Assembly: GCF_001078595.1 (NCBI RefSeq)
Contig: NZ_LFTY01000002.1
Coordinates: forward strand, 1,980,958-2,044,256
Reading direction: 5' to 3'
DNA from: Candidatus Rhodobacter oscarellae
GTDB taxonomy: Bacteria; Pseudomonadota; Alphaproteobacteria; Rhodobacterales; Rhodobacteraceae
DNA: 63,299 nt
In this document: positions 17,870-26,395 of the stretch, in pieces
How the letters are laid out: every line of letters starts with the position of its first letter
How positions within the stretch are numbered: position 1 is the first letter of the stretch
The notes under the pieces: generated by a model
Seen by the model: the letters and a program-made list of their open reading frames with translations, nothing else
The model's database searches: none
Told to the model about the DNA's origin: nothing
Program-made: the position numbers and the translations under genes

Positions 17870-18898
17870 CTACATCGGCACCAGCGCCCAGTAGTCGAGG
17901 TCCAACAGCACCTCAGGCAGGTACTTCCCGTCCTCGCCGCGCAGCGCGAACGCCTCACCGGTCGTGGCCACCAGCCGCAGCCGCAGCGCGCCCACCCCCG
18001 GCGCGCCGGTCTCGGCGCGGTCCAGCACCTCTGACCAGGCCCGCACCGTGTCGCCCGCAAAGCAGGGGTTGGCATGCGCGCCCCCGTTCAGCCCCGCGAT
18101 CACCTGCGCGTTAGCCAGCCCGTTGAAGCTGAGCGCCCGCGCCATAGAGATCACATGCCCGCCATAGATCAGGCGCTTCCCATCCGGGCGGAAGGTGGCG
18201 TCGAAATGCACCTTGGCGGTGTTCTGCCAGAGCCGGGTGGCGAGCATGTGCTCGGCCTCCTCGATGGTGACACCGTCCACGTGGTCGATCTGCTCGCCCA
18301 CCGCGTAGTCGCCCCAGCGATGGGGCTCCCCGGCCAAATCGAAATCGTAGCTGGAGAAGTTGAGCCCCTCAGGCACCACCAGCATCTCCGCCGGCACGGC
18401 GGGGGCGAGCTCAGGGATCACCGTCGCGGGCGCGGGCGCGTCCAGGTCGCGCTTGCGCACCATCACCCAGCGCACGTATTCCATCACAGTCTCATCGCGC
18501 TGGTTCAGCCCGCGCGTGCGCACCCAGACCACCCCGGACTTGCCGTTGGAGTTCTGCTTGACCCCGATCACCTCGCTCTCAGAGCGCAGCGTGTCGCCCG
18601 CATAGACCGGCTGCAGCCAGCGCCCCTCGGCGTAGCCCAGATTCGCCACGGCGTTCAGCGAGACATCCGGCACGGTCTTGCCAAAGACCACATGGAAGGC
18701 CGCCAGGTCATCAATCGGTGCTGCTGGCAGCCCTGAGGCGCCGGCGAATGCGTCGGAGGAATAGAGCGCCCCGCGCGCCGGGTAGAGCGCGTGGTACAAA
18801 GCGCGCTCGCCACCAGAGATCGTGCGCGGCACCGCGTGCCGGATCACCTGCCCGACGGCATAATCCTCAAAGAAGCGACCCGCATTGGTCTTGGTCAT
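17870..18898 (-). CDS. mch: Mesaconyl-CoA hydratase (MaoC-like dehydratase)
   Basis: A 342-residue double hot-dog hydratase. It matches the mesaconyl-CoA hydratase of the ethylmalonyl-CoA pathway, which adds water to mesaconyl-C1-CoA to give beta-methylmalyl-CoA during acetyl-CoA assimilation. Features are FFEDYAVGQVIRHAVPRTIS at the N-terminus, PIDDLAAFHVVFGKTVPDVS (first hydratase-like motif) and RLIYGGHVISMARALSFNGL in the second half. The ATG at 18898 is preceded by AGGACG. It is the last gene of an operon with a DUF1737 protein, an NnrU-like protein and the malyl-CoA thioesterase gene, and a paired-hairpin element separates it from DUF1737. Confidence 0.88.
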   Translation of the reverse strand: MTKTNAGRFFEDYAVGQVIRHAVPRTISGGERALYHALYPARGALYSSDAFAGASGLPAAPIDDLAAFHVVFGKTVPDVSLNAVANLGYAEGRWLQPVYAGDTLRSESEVIGVKQNSNGKSGVVWVRTRGLNQRDETVMEYVRWVMVRKRDLDAPAPATVIPELAPAVPAEMLVVPEGLNFSSYDFDLAGEPHRWGDYAVGEQIDHVDGVTIEEAEHMLATRLWQNTAKVHFDATFRPDGKRLIYGGHVISMARALSFNGLANAQVIAGLNGGAHANPCFAGDTVRAWSEVLDRAETGAPGVGALRLRLVATTGEAFALRGEDGKYLPEVLLDLDYWALVPM

Positions 18899-18925
18899 GC
18901 TATTCGTCCTGTGTTCAGAGCGACG

Positions 18926-19060
18926 CAAATTCCTTGGAAGGAATTTGTCAGAGCCTTGAAAGGCTCTGGTGCCGCGAAGGTTTTAGGTTCCGTGCCAGAT
19001 GCGGCCGGGCACCATTTCTTTTTCTTTTCAAAGAAATGGCCAGACCCTTGCAAGGGTCTG
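18926..19060. repeat. Paired-hairpin element, divergent copy (P5)
   Basis: Four hairpins lie in two pairs. A' (18926-18947) is a perfect palindrome with core AATTCCTTGGAAGGAATT. One base on, B' (18949-18968) is CAGAGCCTTGAAAGGCTCTG. After 43 bases come C' (19012-19039; arms CCATTTCTTT and AAAGAAATGG) and, one base on, D' (19041-19060; perfect CAGACCCTTGCAAGGGTCTG). The one-base gaps and pairing match the P family exactly, yet all four stems differ in sequence. Unlike P1-P4 it lies inside an operon, between DUF1737 and mch, where it could attenuate transcription or stabilise transcript ends. Confidence 0.75.
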
Positions 19061-19071
19061 CGCGCTCCCGG

Positions 19072-19275
19072 TCACAATTCTCCAAGCTTGACCCCTTGTG
19101 CATAGTCGCCCTCGGCGTCCTTCACCACGGCCTGCGCGCAGCGCATCTTGCCGCTGGCGGCGTCGAAGGCATAGGCAGGGTCGCCGTAAAGCGCCCAGCC
19201 CTTGCTCAGCGCCTCGGTCACCTTGTGGCAGAAGGCGGAATTGTCCTCCTCGGTCAGCAGTCGGTAGGCCTTCAT
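19072..19275 (-). CDS. DUF1737 small protein
   Basis: A 67-residue soluble protein resembling DUF1737, with the opening MKAYRLLTEEDNSAFCHKVTEALSKGWALYGDPAYAFD-like pattern (aromatic and Gly-Trp positions conserved). Its function is unknown. It starts four bases after the NnrU-like gene stop, so it is surely in the same operon. The paired-hairpin element P5 follows its stop codon. Confidence 0.75.
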   Translation of the reverse strand: MKAYRLLTEEDNSAFCHKVTEALSKGWALYGDPAYAFDAASGKMRCAQAVVKDAEGDYAQGVKLGEL

Positions 19276-19279
19276 AGGG

Positions 19280-19834
19280 TCACCCCGTGAATGGGTTCTT
19301 GATTAGGAAGATGTGCAGCACGATCAGCACCGCGTAGACCACCAAGGTGATCACAGCGAGGCGAATGTCCCCGGCCTGCGATCCCGGCTTGCGCCCGCTG
19401 GCGAGCGCCCAGCCCGTGCCCCGGTTGATCAGCCACATCTGCGCCACGGCCCAGGCGCCCAGCCCGCCGAAGAGCAGGATGGACGAGCTGTCCCCGTTCG
19501 CCAGCAGGTGCAGCCCGCACCACAACGCGAACCCAGTCAGCATCGGGTGGCGCATCTCGGGCCAGAGCCGGCTCTTGGACGACCCCAGCCCCAGCAACGC
19601 AATCGCCGGGAGCATCAAGAGCAGCACCAGGTGGCCCGCCCCAGGCAGGTCGTAGACGATGGTGTAGTCGGCGTTCCAGTAGCCCACGACCATCAGCACG
19701 ATCGACGCCAGGATCGCAAGGGCCACGGGCCCCTTGCCGCGCGCGCCCATCGCCAGGCGCTGCTCTGGCGCGAGCCTCTTGAAGGCATGCGCGCCCGCCC
19801 AAAGCGCGCCCCCTAGGATCATCAAAAACAGCAT
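19280..19834 (-). CDS. NnrU-family integral membrane protein
   Basis: A 184-residue inner-membrane protein with about five helices (for example MLFLMILGGALWAGAHAF, VALAILASIVLMVVGYW, GHLVLLLMLPAIALLGLG, LAVITLVVYAVLIVLHIFLI). It carries RHPMLTGFALWCGLHLLANGD, the family signature also seen in isoprenylcysteine-methyltransferase-like NnrU proteins. NnrU was first noted beside nitrite and nitric oxide reductase genes, but this copy sits with ethylmalonyl-CoA pathway genes. AAAGGAGAG lies just before the ATG. It follows mcl2 by 21 bases. Confidence 0.82.
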   Translation of the reverse strand: MLFLMILGGALWAGAHAFKRLAPEQRLAMGARGKGPVALAILASIVLMVVGYWNADYTIVYDLPGAGHLVLLLMLPAIALLGLGSSKSRLWPEMRHPMLTGFALWCGLHLLANGDSSSILLFGGLGAWAVAQMWLINRGTGWALASGRKPGSQAGDIRLAVITLVVYAVLIVLHIFLIKNPFTG

Positions 19835-19855
19835 CTTGGCTCTCCTTTCGGATGG

Positions 19856-20710
19856 CTACCCCTCGAGCCGCGCGATCGCGGCGGCCTTCGCCAGCGTGGC
19901 CTCTGCGGTGGCAACATGCAAGTTCTCCACGATCTTGCCGTCCACGACCGCCACGCCCTGCCCCGCCGCCTTGGCCTGGTTGAAGGCCTCGATCTGCCGC
20001 TCGGCCAGCGCGATCTCGTCCTGGGTGGGCGCGAAAGCGGCGTTGGTGATCGCAACCTGAGCCGGGTGGATCAGCGACTTGCCGTCATAGCCTAGGTCGC
20101 GGCCCTGCTCGCATTCCGCGCGCAGCCCGTCCTCGTCCTTGAAGGCGTTATAGACGCCGTCGATGCAGATCACGCCATGGGCGCGGGCGGCCAGCAGCGC
20201 CACCTGCAGCGCCGTCATCAGCGGCAGCCGGTCGGCGCGGAACCGCGCGCCGAGATCCTTGGCCAGGTCGTTGGTGCCCAGCACGAAGCCCTTCATCTTG
20301 GGATGGGCGGCGATCTGCTCGGCGTGCAGGATGCCGGCGGGGCTCTCGATCATCGCCCAGAGGTCCTTGTCCGGCGCGATGGCCGCCACCGTGTCCAGAT
20401 CCGCCGCCGAGGCGACCTTGGGGATCAAGAGCGCATCCGCAGAGGAGGCCGCAAAGGCGGCGATGTCCTCGGCGCCCCAGGCTGTGTCGAGCCCGTTGAC
20501 CCGCACCAGCTTGACGCGGTCGCCATATCCGCCGCCCGCAAGGGTCTGGGCCAGCAGCGCGCGCGCGTTGGCCTTCTCGTCCGGGGCCACCGCGTCTTCG
20601 AGGTCAAAGATGATCGCGTCCACGGGCAGGCCCTTGGCCTTCTCTAGGGCGCGCTCCTTTGATCCGGGGATGTAGAGCACCGAGCGGTAAGGTTTTGTTG
20701 CGTGATCCAT
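19856..20710 (-). CDS. mcl2: CitE-like (3S)-malyl-CoA thioesterase
   Basis: A 284-residue HpcH/HpaI-CitE family enzyme. It resembles Mcl2 of Rhodobacter sphaeroides, which hydrolyses (3S)-malyl-CoA to malate and CoA as the last step of the ethylmalonyl-CoA pathway. Features are YRSVLYIPGSKERALEKA, DAIIFDLEDAVAPDEK, VRVNGLDT, LWAMIESPAGIL, GTNDLAKDLG and DGVYNAFKDEDGL. Mcl1-type lyases are longer and begin differently. The ATG at 20710 has GAGGGG upstream. It leads the operon mcl2-nnrU-DUF1737-mch. A lyase activity cannot be excluded from sequence alone. Confidence 0.85.
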   Translation of the reverse strand: MDHATKPYRSVLYIPGSKERALEKAKGLPVDAIIFDLEDAVAPDEKANARALLAQTLAGGGYGDRVKLVRVNGLDTAWGAEDIAAFAASSADALLIPKVASAADLDTVAAIAPDKDLWAMIESPAGILHAEQIAAHPKMKGFVLGTNDLAKDLGARFRADRLPLMTALQVALLAARAHGVICIDGVYNAFKDEDGLRAECEQGRDLGYDGKSLIHPAQVAITNAAFAPTQDEIALAERQIEAFNQAKAAGQGVAVVDGKIVENLHVATAEATLAKAAAIARLEG

Positions 20711-21035
20711 GATTCCCCTCGCAAGATTATTGCGCGGCAACCTAATTGCTGCTTTGGCGAGCGCAAGCCTCGATATGCCGCGCCGCAGAAATTGCGTGAA
20801 TTCAGCGCCCTAGCTGTTGCGTAAAGTTTTAATCATCTGGACGCGCGCGCGATTAACCGAATCTTCTTTCCCAAGGCGCACTCTGCTTGGCACGTTGGAT
20901 GAGGGAAATCCGCTCAAGTGGCCCTTGAAAATAAGCGGTGCGACAGATCCGACGCCAGTTGAAACTGGGCGAAACCCGACCGCCGGTGAAACCGGATGGC
21001 CCGGACGGGATCAGCCCTCGAATAGGGAAAGACCC
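20711..21035. other. Divergent intergenic region with a leader
   Basis: These 325 bases separate mcl2 (minus) from a small exported protein gene (plus). The half next to mcl2 should hold its promoter. The half next to the small gene (about 20900-21030) contains several hairpins and is described separately. No other gene is seen. Confidence 0.5.
20905..21030 (+). ncRNA. Candidate structured 5' leader
   Basis: Directly upstream of the exported-protein start lie stacked short hairpins: CCGCT...AGCGG around 20910-20941, CCAGT-TGAA-ACTGG at 20955-20968, and CCGGT-GAA-ACCGG at 20983-20995. CCCG at 20975-20978 pairs with CGGG at 21006-21009 to enclose the last one. Two loops carry GAA(A). The ribosome binding site AGGGAAAG follows. 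It could be a cis-regulatory RNA, but I cannot match it to a known riboswitch class. Confidence 0.35.
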
Positions 21036-21356
21036 ATGAAACAAAAGTTTCTAGCACTCTCCCTGGGCTTTGGCGCTTTGATCCTTGCGACCCAGCACGC
21101 CTTTGCTCAGCAGACTAACAATTGTGCCGACCGCGAACGCGTGGTCGAGCGCCTGTCAGAGACCTATGGCGAAAGCCGGCAGTCGATTGGCCTGGCGCCG
21201 AACAACTCTGTGGTAGAGGTGTTCGCCTCGCTCGAGACCGGCACATGGACCATCACCGTCACCAACCCGTCTGGCATGACCTGCCTTGTGGCCTCTGGCC
21301 AGGCATTCGAAGCCACAAACGGCGATCTGACCCCCGCCAAAGGCACCGCGCTTTAA
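21036..21356 (+). CDS. Small exported protein, function unknown
   Basis: A 106-residue protein with a clear signal peptide (MKQKFLALSLGFGALILATQHAFA, cut near AFA-QQ). The mature part has two cysteines (NNCADRE and GMTCLVA), likely disulfide-bonded in the periplasm, and the pattern YGESRQSIGLAPNNSVVEVFAS. Similar small exported proteins occur in Rhodobacteraceae, but I know of no function. The ATG at 21036 is preceded by AGGGAAAG and a possibly structured leader. It is convergent with the TauE-like gene. Confidence 0.65.
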   Translation: MKQKFLALSLGFGALILATQHAFAQQTNNCADRERVVERLSETYGESRQSIGLAPNNSVVEVFASLETGTWTITVTNPSGMTCLVASGQAFEATNGDLTPAKGTAL

Positions 21357-21394
21357 GGGAGACATCAGACAGTGACGGAGGAGCAAAACCGCGC

Positions 21395-22147
21395 TCAGGC
21401 GAGCGCATCAAAAACAAGCTTCGTGCCCGCGATCGTTAAAAATAAGTAGATCAGCGTAAAATACAGTTTCTCGGGCACGACGCGATGCACACGGACCCCA
21501 AGTAGCGTACCAAGTACGGCAAAAGGCAGCAGGTACAGATCGGCAAGCGCCGTCTGCCAACTGAGAAAGCCCAGCCAGAGGTACAGCACGATCTTCACGA
21601 GATTGTTGACCCAGAATGCGATGATCGTCGTCGCCTGGTACTCCAGTTTCGTCAGTTTCTTCGAGAGCAAATAGACTGACGCCACGGGCCCGCCCGCATG
21701 GGCGATAAAACTCGTGGCCCCGGCGCCCAGCGCGAAGGCAAAGCCCGCCGGGTCCGACATCTCGCGGGTTCCCAGCCGCAGCGCCCCGCTTTGCTGCGCC
21801 AGCCGGAAGGCCACAAACCCCAGCGCCAGCGCGCCGATCAGCAGCCGGAAGACATCGACGCTGACATAGGCGATCACCGCCGCGCCCAGGAACGCCCCCG
21901 GCACGCTCCCCGCGATCAGCACGCGGGTGGTGACCGGCTCCCACTTGCCCCAATAGGCGCGCAGCGCCACGAAATCCATCGCCAGGAGCAGCGGCAGCAT
22001 CAGCGCCACGGTCTCGGCCGGCTCGAGAATCAGTGTCAGCACCGGCACCACGGCGATGGCCGAGGCCGAGCCGAAACCCGCCTTGTCGATGCCCAGAAAC
22101 AACACGCAGGGGATCGCCACCGCAAAAAACGTGAAATCGAGTGCCAT
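21395..22147 (-). CDS. TauE/SafE (TSUP) family permease
   Basis: A 250-residue inner-membrane protein with about eight helices, of the sulfite exporter TauE/SafE family, which moves sulfur- or carbon-containing anions. It shows GIDKAGFGSASAIAVVPVL (family GxxxGxGG/A-like entry) and the internal repeat GAGATSFIAHAGGPVASVYLL. The substrate cannot be told. The ATG at 22147 was preferred because GGCGGGG lies upstream; an ATG eleven codons earlier is possible. It is divergent from mdh. Confidence 0.82.
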   Translation of the reverse strand: MALDFTFFAVAIPCVLFLGIDKAGFGSASAIAVVPVLTLILEPAETVALMLPLLLAMDFVALRAYWGKWEPVTTRVLIAGSVPGAFLGAAVIAYVSVDVFRLLIGALALGFVAFRLAQQSGALRLGTREMSDPAGFAFALGAGATSFIAHAGGPVASVYLLSKKLTKLEYQATTIIAFWVNNLVKIVLYLWLGFLSWQTALADLYLLPFAVLGTLLGVRVHRVVPEKLYFTLIYLFLTIAGTKLVFDALA

Positions 22148-22192
22148 GGCCCCGCCTGTCCAAAAGAGTGCATTAACCATAGTCGTTTATGA

Positions 22193-23275
<1,083 letters not shown>

Positions 23276-23300
23276 GCGCCTGCGGAACAAGAGTTTGGGG

Positions 23301-23330
23301 GGCGCCGGGCAACGGCGCCTCTCTTTGTTT
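23301..23330 (+). terminator. Rho-independent terminator after mdh
   Basis: GGCGCCG (23301-23307) pairs with CGGCGCC (23313-23319) across a five-base loop, followed by the U-rich run TCTCTTTGTTT. It lies 25 bases after the mdh stop and should end that transcript. Confidence 0.85.
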
Positions 23331-23458
23331 ATGGGGCGGTGTGACGCGGCGGCGCCCGGGCAATTTTGCGCTGTTCGCGCGGTGAAAATCAGGTAAGCCT
23401 TGGCCCAAGACAGGGTAACGTCCAAGCTTGTAAACAGTCGCGCCACATGAGTAGCTAA

Positions 23459-24154
23459 ATGCCTGACCCCCTCGTACTTTTGCCCGGCATGATGGCGGAT
23501 GCGCGGGTCTTTTGGCCGCAGATCATCGCCCTGTCGATGGAGACCTCGGTGCAGATCGCGCCGGTCTTCCACCAAGAAACCGTCGACGCGGTCGCCCGAA
23601 CGGTGCTCGAGCAGGCGCCCGCGCGATTCGCCCTGGCCGGTCACGGGCTGGGGGCCATCGTCGCGATGGAGGTCCTGCGGCAAGACCCCGCGCGGATCAC
23701 CAAGCTGGTGCTGATCAGCACGACCTGCCAGCAGGAGCTGCCCAACCTGGCCGCATCGCGCGAGCCGCTGATCGCCAAGGCGCGCGCCGGGCGGCTCGCG
23801 CAGGCCATCGAGCCAGAGCTTACCTGCGCCGCCGCCGCGCCGGGCCCTGACCAGCAAGAGCTGGTCGCGCTGGCCAAGCAAATGGCCTTCACCCTGGGGA
23901 CCGAGGTGTTCATCCGGCAGTCCCGCATGATGCAGCGGCGCCCCGACCAGCAAAGCACCCTGCGGCGCGCCAAGACGCCGACCCTGGTGATCTGCGGCGA
24001 GCATGACATTGTGTACCCGGTGCGCCGGCACGAGTTCATGGCCCATCTGATGCCGAACGCCCAACTGGAGGTCGTGGGCGAGACCGCGCATTACCCGATG
24101 CTGGAGCGGCCCGACCACGTCACCGGCGTGCTGCGCGACTGGCTGGGGCTTTAG
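23459..24154 (+). CDS. Alpha/beta-hydrolase fold protein lacking the nucleophile serine
   Basis: A 231-residue alpha/beta-hydrolase. The oxyanion region (LPGMMADARVFWPQI), the acid (ICGEHDIVYPVRR) and the histidine (GETAHYPMLERPD) are in place. The nucleophile elbow, however, reads GHGLG (near residue 63) where GHSxG is expected; the codon is GGG, not a serine codon. It may therefore be a non-catalytic binding protein or a pseudoenzyme. No signal peptide is present, and no good ribosome binding site is visible before the ATG. It is convergent with the SGNH gene, 12 bases away. Confidence 0.78.
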   Translation: MPDPLVLLPGMMADARVFWPQIIALSMETSVQIAPVFHQETVDAVARTVLEQAPARFALAGHGLGAIVAMEVLRQDPARITKLVLISTTCQQELPNLAASREPLIAKARAGRLAQAIEPELTCAAAAPGPDQQELVALAKQMAFTLGTEVFIRQSRMMQRRPDQQSTLRRAKTPTLVICGEHDIVYPVRRHEFMAHLMPNAQLEVVGETAHYPMLERPDHVTGVLRDWLGL

Positions 24155-24166
24155 GCGGGCGCCGGC

Positions 24167-24874
24167 CTAGCTGGACGGCTTGATCAGCGCCGCCACGCGC
24201 GCCGCGATCCGGGCGCTGGCCTTCTTGGACGGGTGGATCAGATCGATCGCGAAATAGCTGCGGTCGCCGCTGGGCACCAGGTCCTGCAGCGACAGGTAAT
24301 ACACCCCGTCCACCCGCGCGGCCAGGTCCGCCACCCGCGCCTCCAGCGCGTCGCCCTCGTCCTTGCAATGCTCAATCGGTGTGTTGATGCCGGGGCTGCG
24401 CAGGTAGCCCACATAGATCACCCGGGCGCCGCTCTTGAGTATCTTGGCCATCAGTTGCGGGATCTTCCCGCGGGTGCCGTCCTTGCTGATCAGCTTGTTC
24501 ATGCGCCGGTCGCAGCGCCCGCATCCGCACCCCAGCCACAGGTCGTTGCCGCCGCCGGTCATCACCACCCAATCCCAGTCCTCCCCCCGGAACTGCGCCG
24601 GGATCGACAGCCCCATAGCACCGCTTATCGGCAGCCTATAGACCATATGCGCGCCCAGGACCGAGCGGTCCTTGACCGGCACGCCCAGCTCTCGCTCTAG
24701 GTAGCCCGCAACGGATCGGCCAGAGATCGCATGGCTCGCCATCAGCGAATCGCCAATCGCCAACACGCGCATCGGTTCGGCCCGGACCAACGTGGCCAGC
24801 AGGACCCCGATGAAGATGAACATTGCCAGGCGCGCCGCGCGCGCCGTATGGCTCCAGATTGACCTCAGCATCAC
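24167..24874 (-). CDS. Exported SGNH/GDSL-type hydrolase
   Basis: A 235-residue protein with an N-terminal signal/anchor (LAMFIFIGVLLATLVRA). SGNH blocks are present: LAIGDSLMASHA (serine), VMTGGGNDLWL (Gly and Asn) and AIDLIHPSKKA (Asp-His pair). A CGCGRCDRR cluster follows block III. It is presumably a periplasmic esterase or deacetylase acting on glycans or lipids. It is the last gene of the minus-strand run, 130 bases downstream of engB. Confidence 0.8.
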   Translation of the reverse strand: MMLRSIWSHTARAARLAMFIFIGVLLATLVRAEPMRVLAIGDSLMASHAISGRSVAGYLERELGVPVKDRSVLGAHMVYRLPISGAMGLSIPAQFRGEDWDWVVMTGGGNDLWLGCGCGRCDRRMNKLISKDGTRGKIPQLMAKILKSGARVIYVGYLRSPGINTPIEHCKDEGDALEARVADLAARVDGVYYLSLQDLVPSGDRSYFAIDLIHPSKKASARIAARVAALIKPSS

Positions 24875-25004
24875 GTCCCCGTTCTAGGTGCTGGCTGTTA
24901 CGCTCTTGCGTAATCCAGCGGGCGGTCAGGTGGCAAGATCGTGGCCGGAAAATGGCGCTGCGTGGGCGACAATCGCCGGCTGGCGGCGGCTTTGGCGCGC
25001 CAGC

Positions 25005-25652
25005 CTAGCCAATCCCAGAGATCAGCGACCGCAGGGTCGCGATCCCGTCGCCCTTCTCAGAGCTCGTCAGCACCAGCTCGGGAAAGGCGGCGGGGTGCTT
25101 GGACAGCGCCGCGCGCACCTGGTTCAGCACTCGGTCCAGATCCTTGCCCTTCACCTTGTCGGTCTTGGTCAGCACCGCCTGGAACGTCACCGCGGAGCTA
25201 TCCAGCAGCGCCATGATCTCTTCGTCCGGGGCCTTCACCCCGTGCCGCGCGTCGATCAGCACGAAGGCGCGGCGCAGGGTGGCGCGCCCGGCCAGATAGG
25301 CCTTGAGCAGGCGCTGCCACTTCTCGACGACCGGAAGCGGCGCCTGGGCGTAGCCATAGCCCGGCAGGTCGACCAGATAGAGCGCCTCGGTCAGGGTGAA
25401 AAAGTTGATCTCTTGCGTGCGCCCCGGCGTGTTCGACGCCCGCGCCAGGCCCTTGCGGCCGGTCAGCGCGTTGATCAGGCTGGACTTGCCCACATTCGAG
25501 CGCCCGGCAAAGCAGACCTCGACCCGGTCCGCGGGCGGCAGGCCGTCCATCGCCACCACGCCTTTGAGGAACTCCGCCGTCTGCGCAAACAGCATGCGCC
25601 CGCGTTCGCGGGACGCGTCGTCGGGCTCGGGGGCAAGCGGGAAGGTGATCAA
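25005..25652 (-). CDS. engB: Ribosome biogenesis GTPase EngB (YsxC/YihA)
   Basis: A 215-residue TRAFAC GTPase needed for assembly of the large ribosomal subunit. GTPase motifs are AGRSNVGKSSLINALTG (P-loop), VDLPGYGYA (G3) and LTKTDKVKG (G4). The length is normal for the family. Its ATG overlaps the MOSC gene stop by four bases (ATGA), forming yidC-MOSC-engB, a common alphaproteobacterial order. Confidence 0.95.
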   Translation of the reverse strand: MITFPLAPEPDDASRERGRMLFAQTAEFLKGVVAMDGLPPADRVEVCFAGRSNVGKSSLINALTGRKGLARASNTPGRTQEINFFTLTEALYLVDLPGYGYAQAPLPVVEKWQRLLKAYLAGRATLRRAFVLIDARHGVKAPDEEIMALLDSSAVTFQAVLTKTDKVKGKDLDRVLNQVRAALSKHPAAFPELVLTSSEKGDGIATLRSLISGIG

Positions 25653-26395
25653 AGCAGCTCCACCCCGTCGCCCGGACGGATATCGCCGGCCTCGATCACC
25701 TCAGCGCGTAGGCTGAAATCCTGGTGGCCCCAATGCTCCAGCGCGCCCAGCGTGTCGGCGTCGCGGCGCCCGGTGTCGGGGTTCGCGGTGGTCGCAATGC
25801 AGCGGTCGGTGCGCTCGCGCCCGCGCAGCACCGCCCCACCGATGCGTATCTCGCGGTCCAGCCACTCCCATTCCTGCCAGGGCGCCAGCCCGTCCAGCCA
25901 GATGTTGCCGCGCCAGCGGTGGATCGACAACGGCTGCCCCAGATGCTGCTCGACCGCGCGATGCGAGGCCATGTTGCAGAGCGTCACGCTGGGGAAATCG
26001 CTATCCGTGAACCCCACCGCCTGCGCCCGCACGATTCGGCTAGAGGCCAGGGCGTCCTCGGGGATCAGGCCGCGCGACCATTCCACCAGCGCCTCGGGCT
26101 CTGCGTCCGGCGAGAACGCCAGATCCGGCAGATCGGGGTGGCGCAATGTCAGCCGCTCGGTCGCTTCGTCCAGCTCTGCCGTGATCGCCATAAGCGCCGG
26201 CGCCTTGGAGGTGCGCGAGAAATGCCCGCAGGGCACCCATTTTGAGCCATCCGCCTTGCTGCGCTCGTTCGCCACCGCCCAGACCCGATCCCAGGGCATG
26301 GTCTGACCAGCGGTCAGCGTCACCGCTTCTATTCGCTCGCGGCCATGGCCCTTGATGGGGTGCCGCCAAAGCTCGGTGACGCGGGCGCCGGTCAC
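25649..26395 (-). CDS. MOSC domain protein
   Basis: A 248-residue MOSC-domain protein. The N-terminal part (VTELWRHPIKGHGRERIEAVTL) is the beta-barrel partner domain, and the C-terminal MOSC core shows VGFTDSDFPSVTLCNMASHRAVEQHLG and WRGNIWLDGLAPWQEWEWLDREIRIGGAVLRGRERTDRC, with one conserved cysteine. MOSC proteins handle sulfur from pyridoxal-dependent carriers or bind molybdenum cofactor, but the role of this one is not known. Both ends overlap neighbours by four bases. Confidence 0.85.
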   Translation of the reverse strand: MTGARVTELWRHPIKGHGRERIEAVTLTAGQTMPWDRVWAVANERSKADGSKWVPCGHFSRTSKAPALMAITAELDEATERLTLRHPDLPDLAFSPDAEPEALVEWSRGLIPEDALASSRIVRAQAVGFTDSDFPSVTLCNMASHRAVEQHLGQPLSIHRWRGNIWLDGLAPWQEWEWLDREIRIGGAVLRGRERTDRCIATTANPDTGRRDADTLGALEHWGHQDFSLRAEVIEAGDIRPGDGVELL

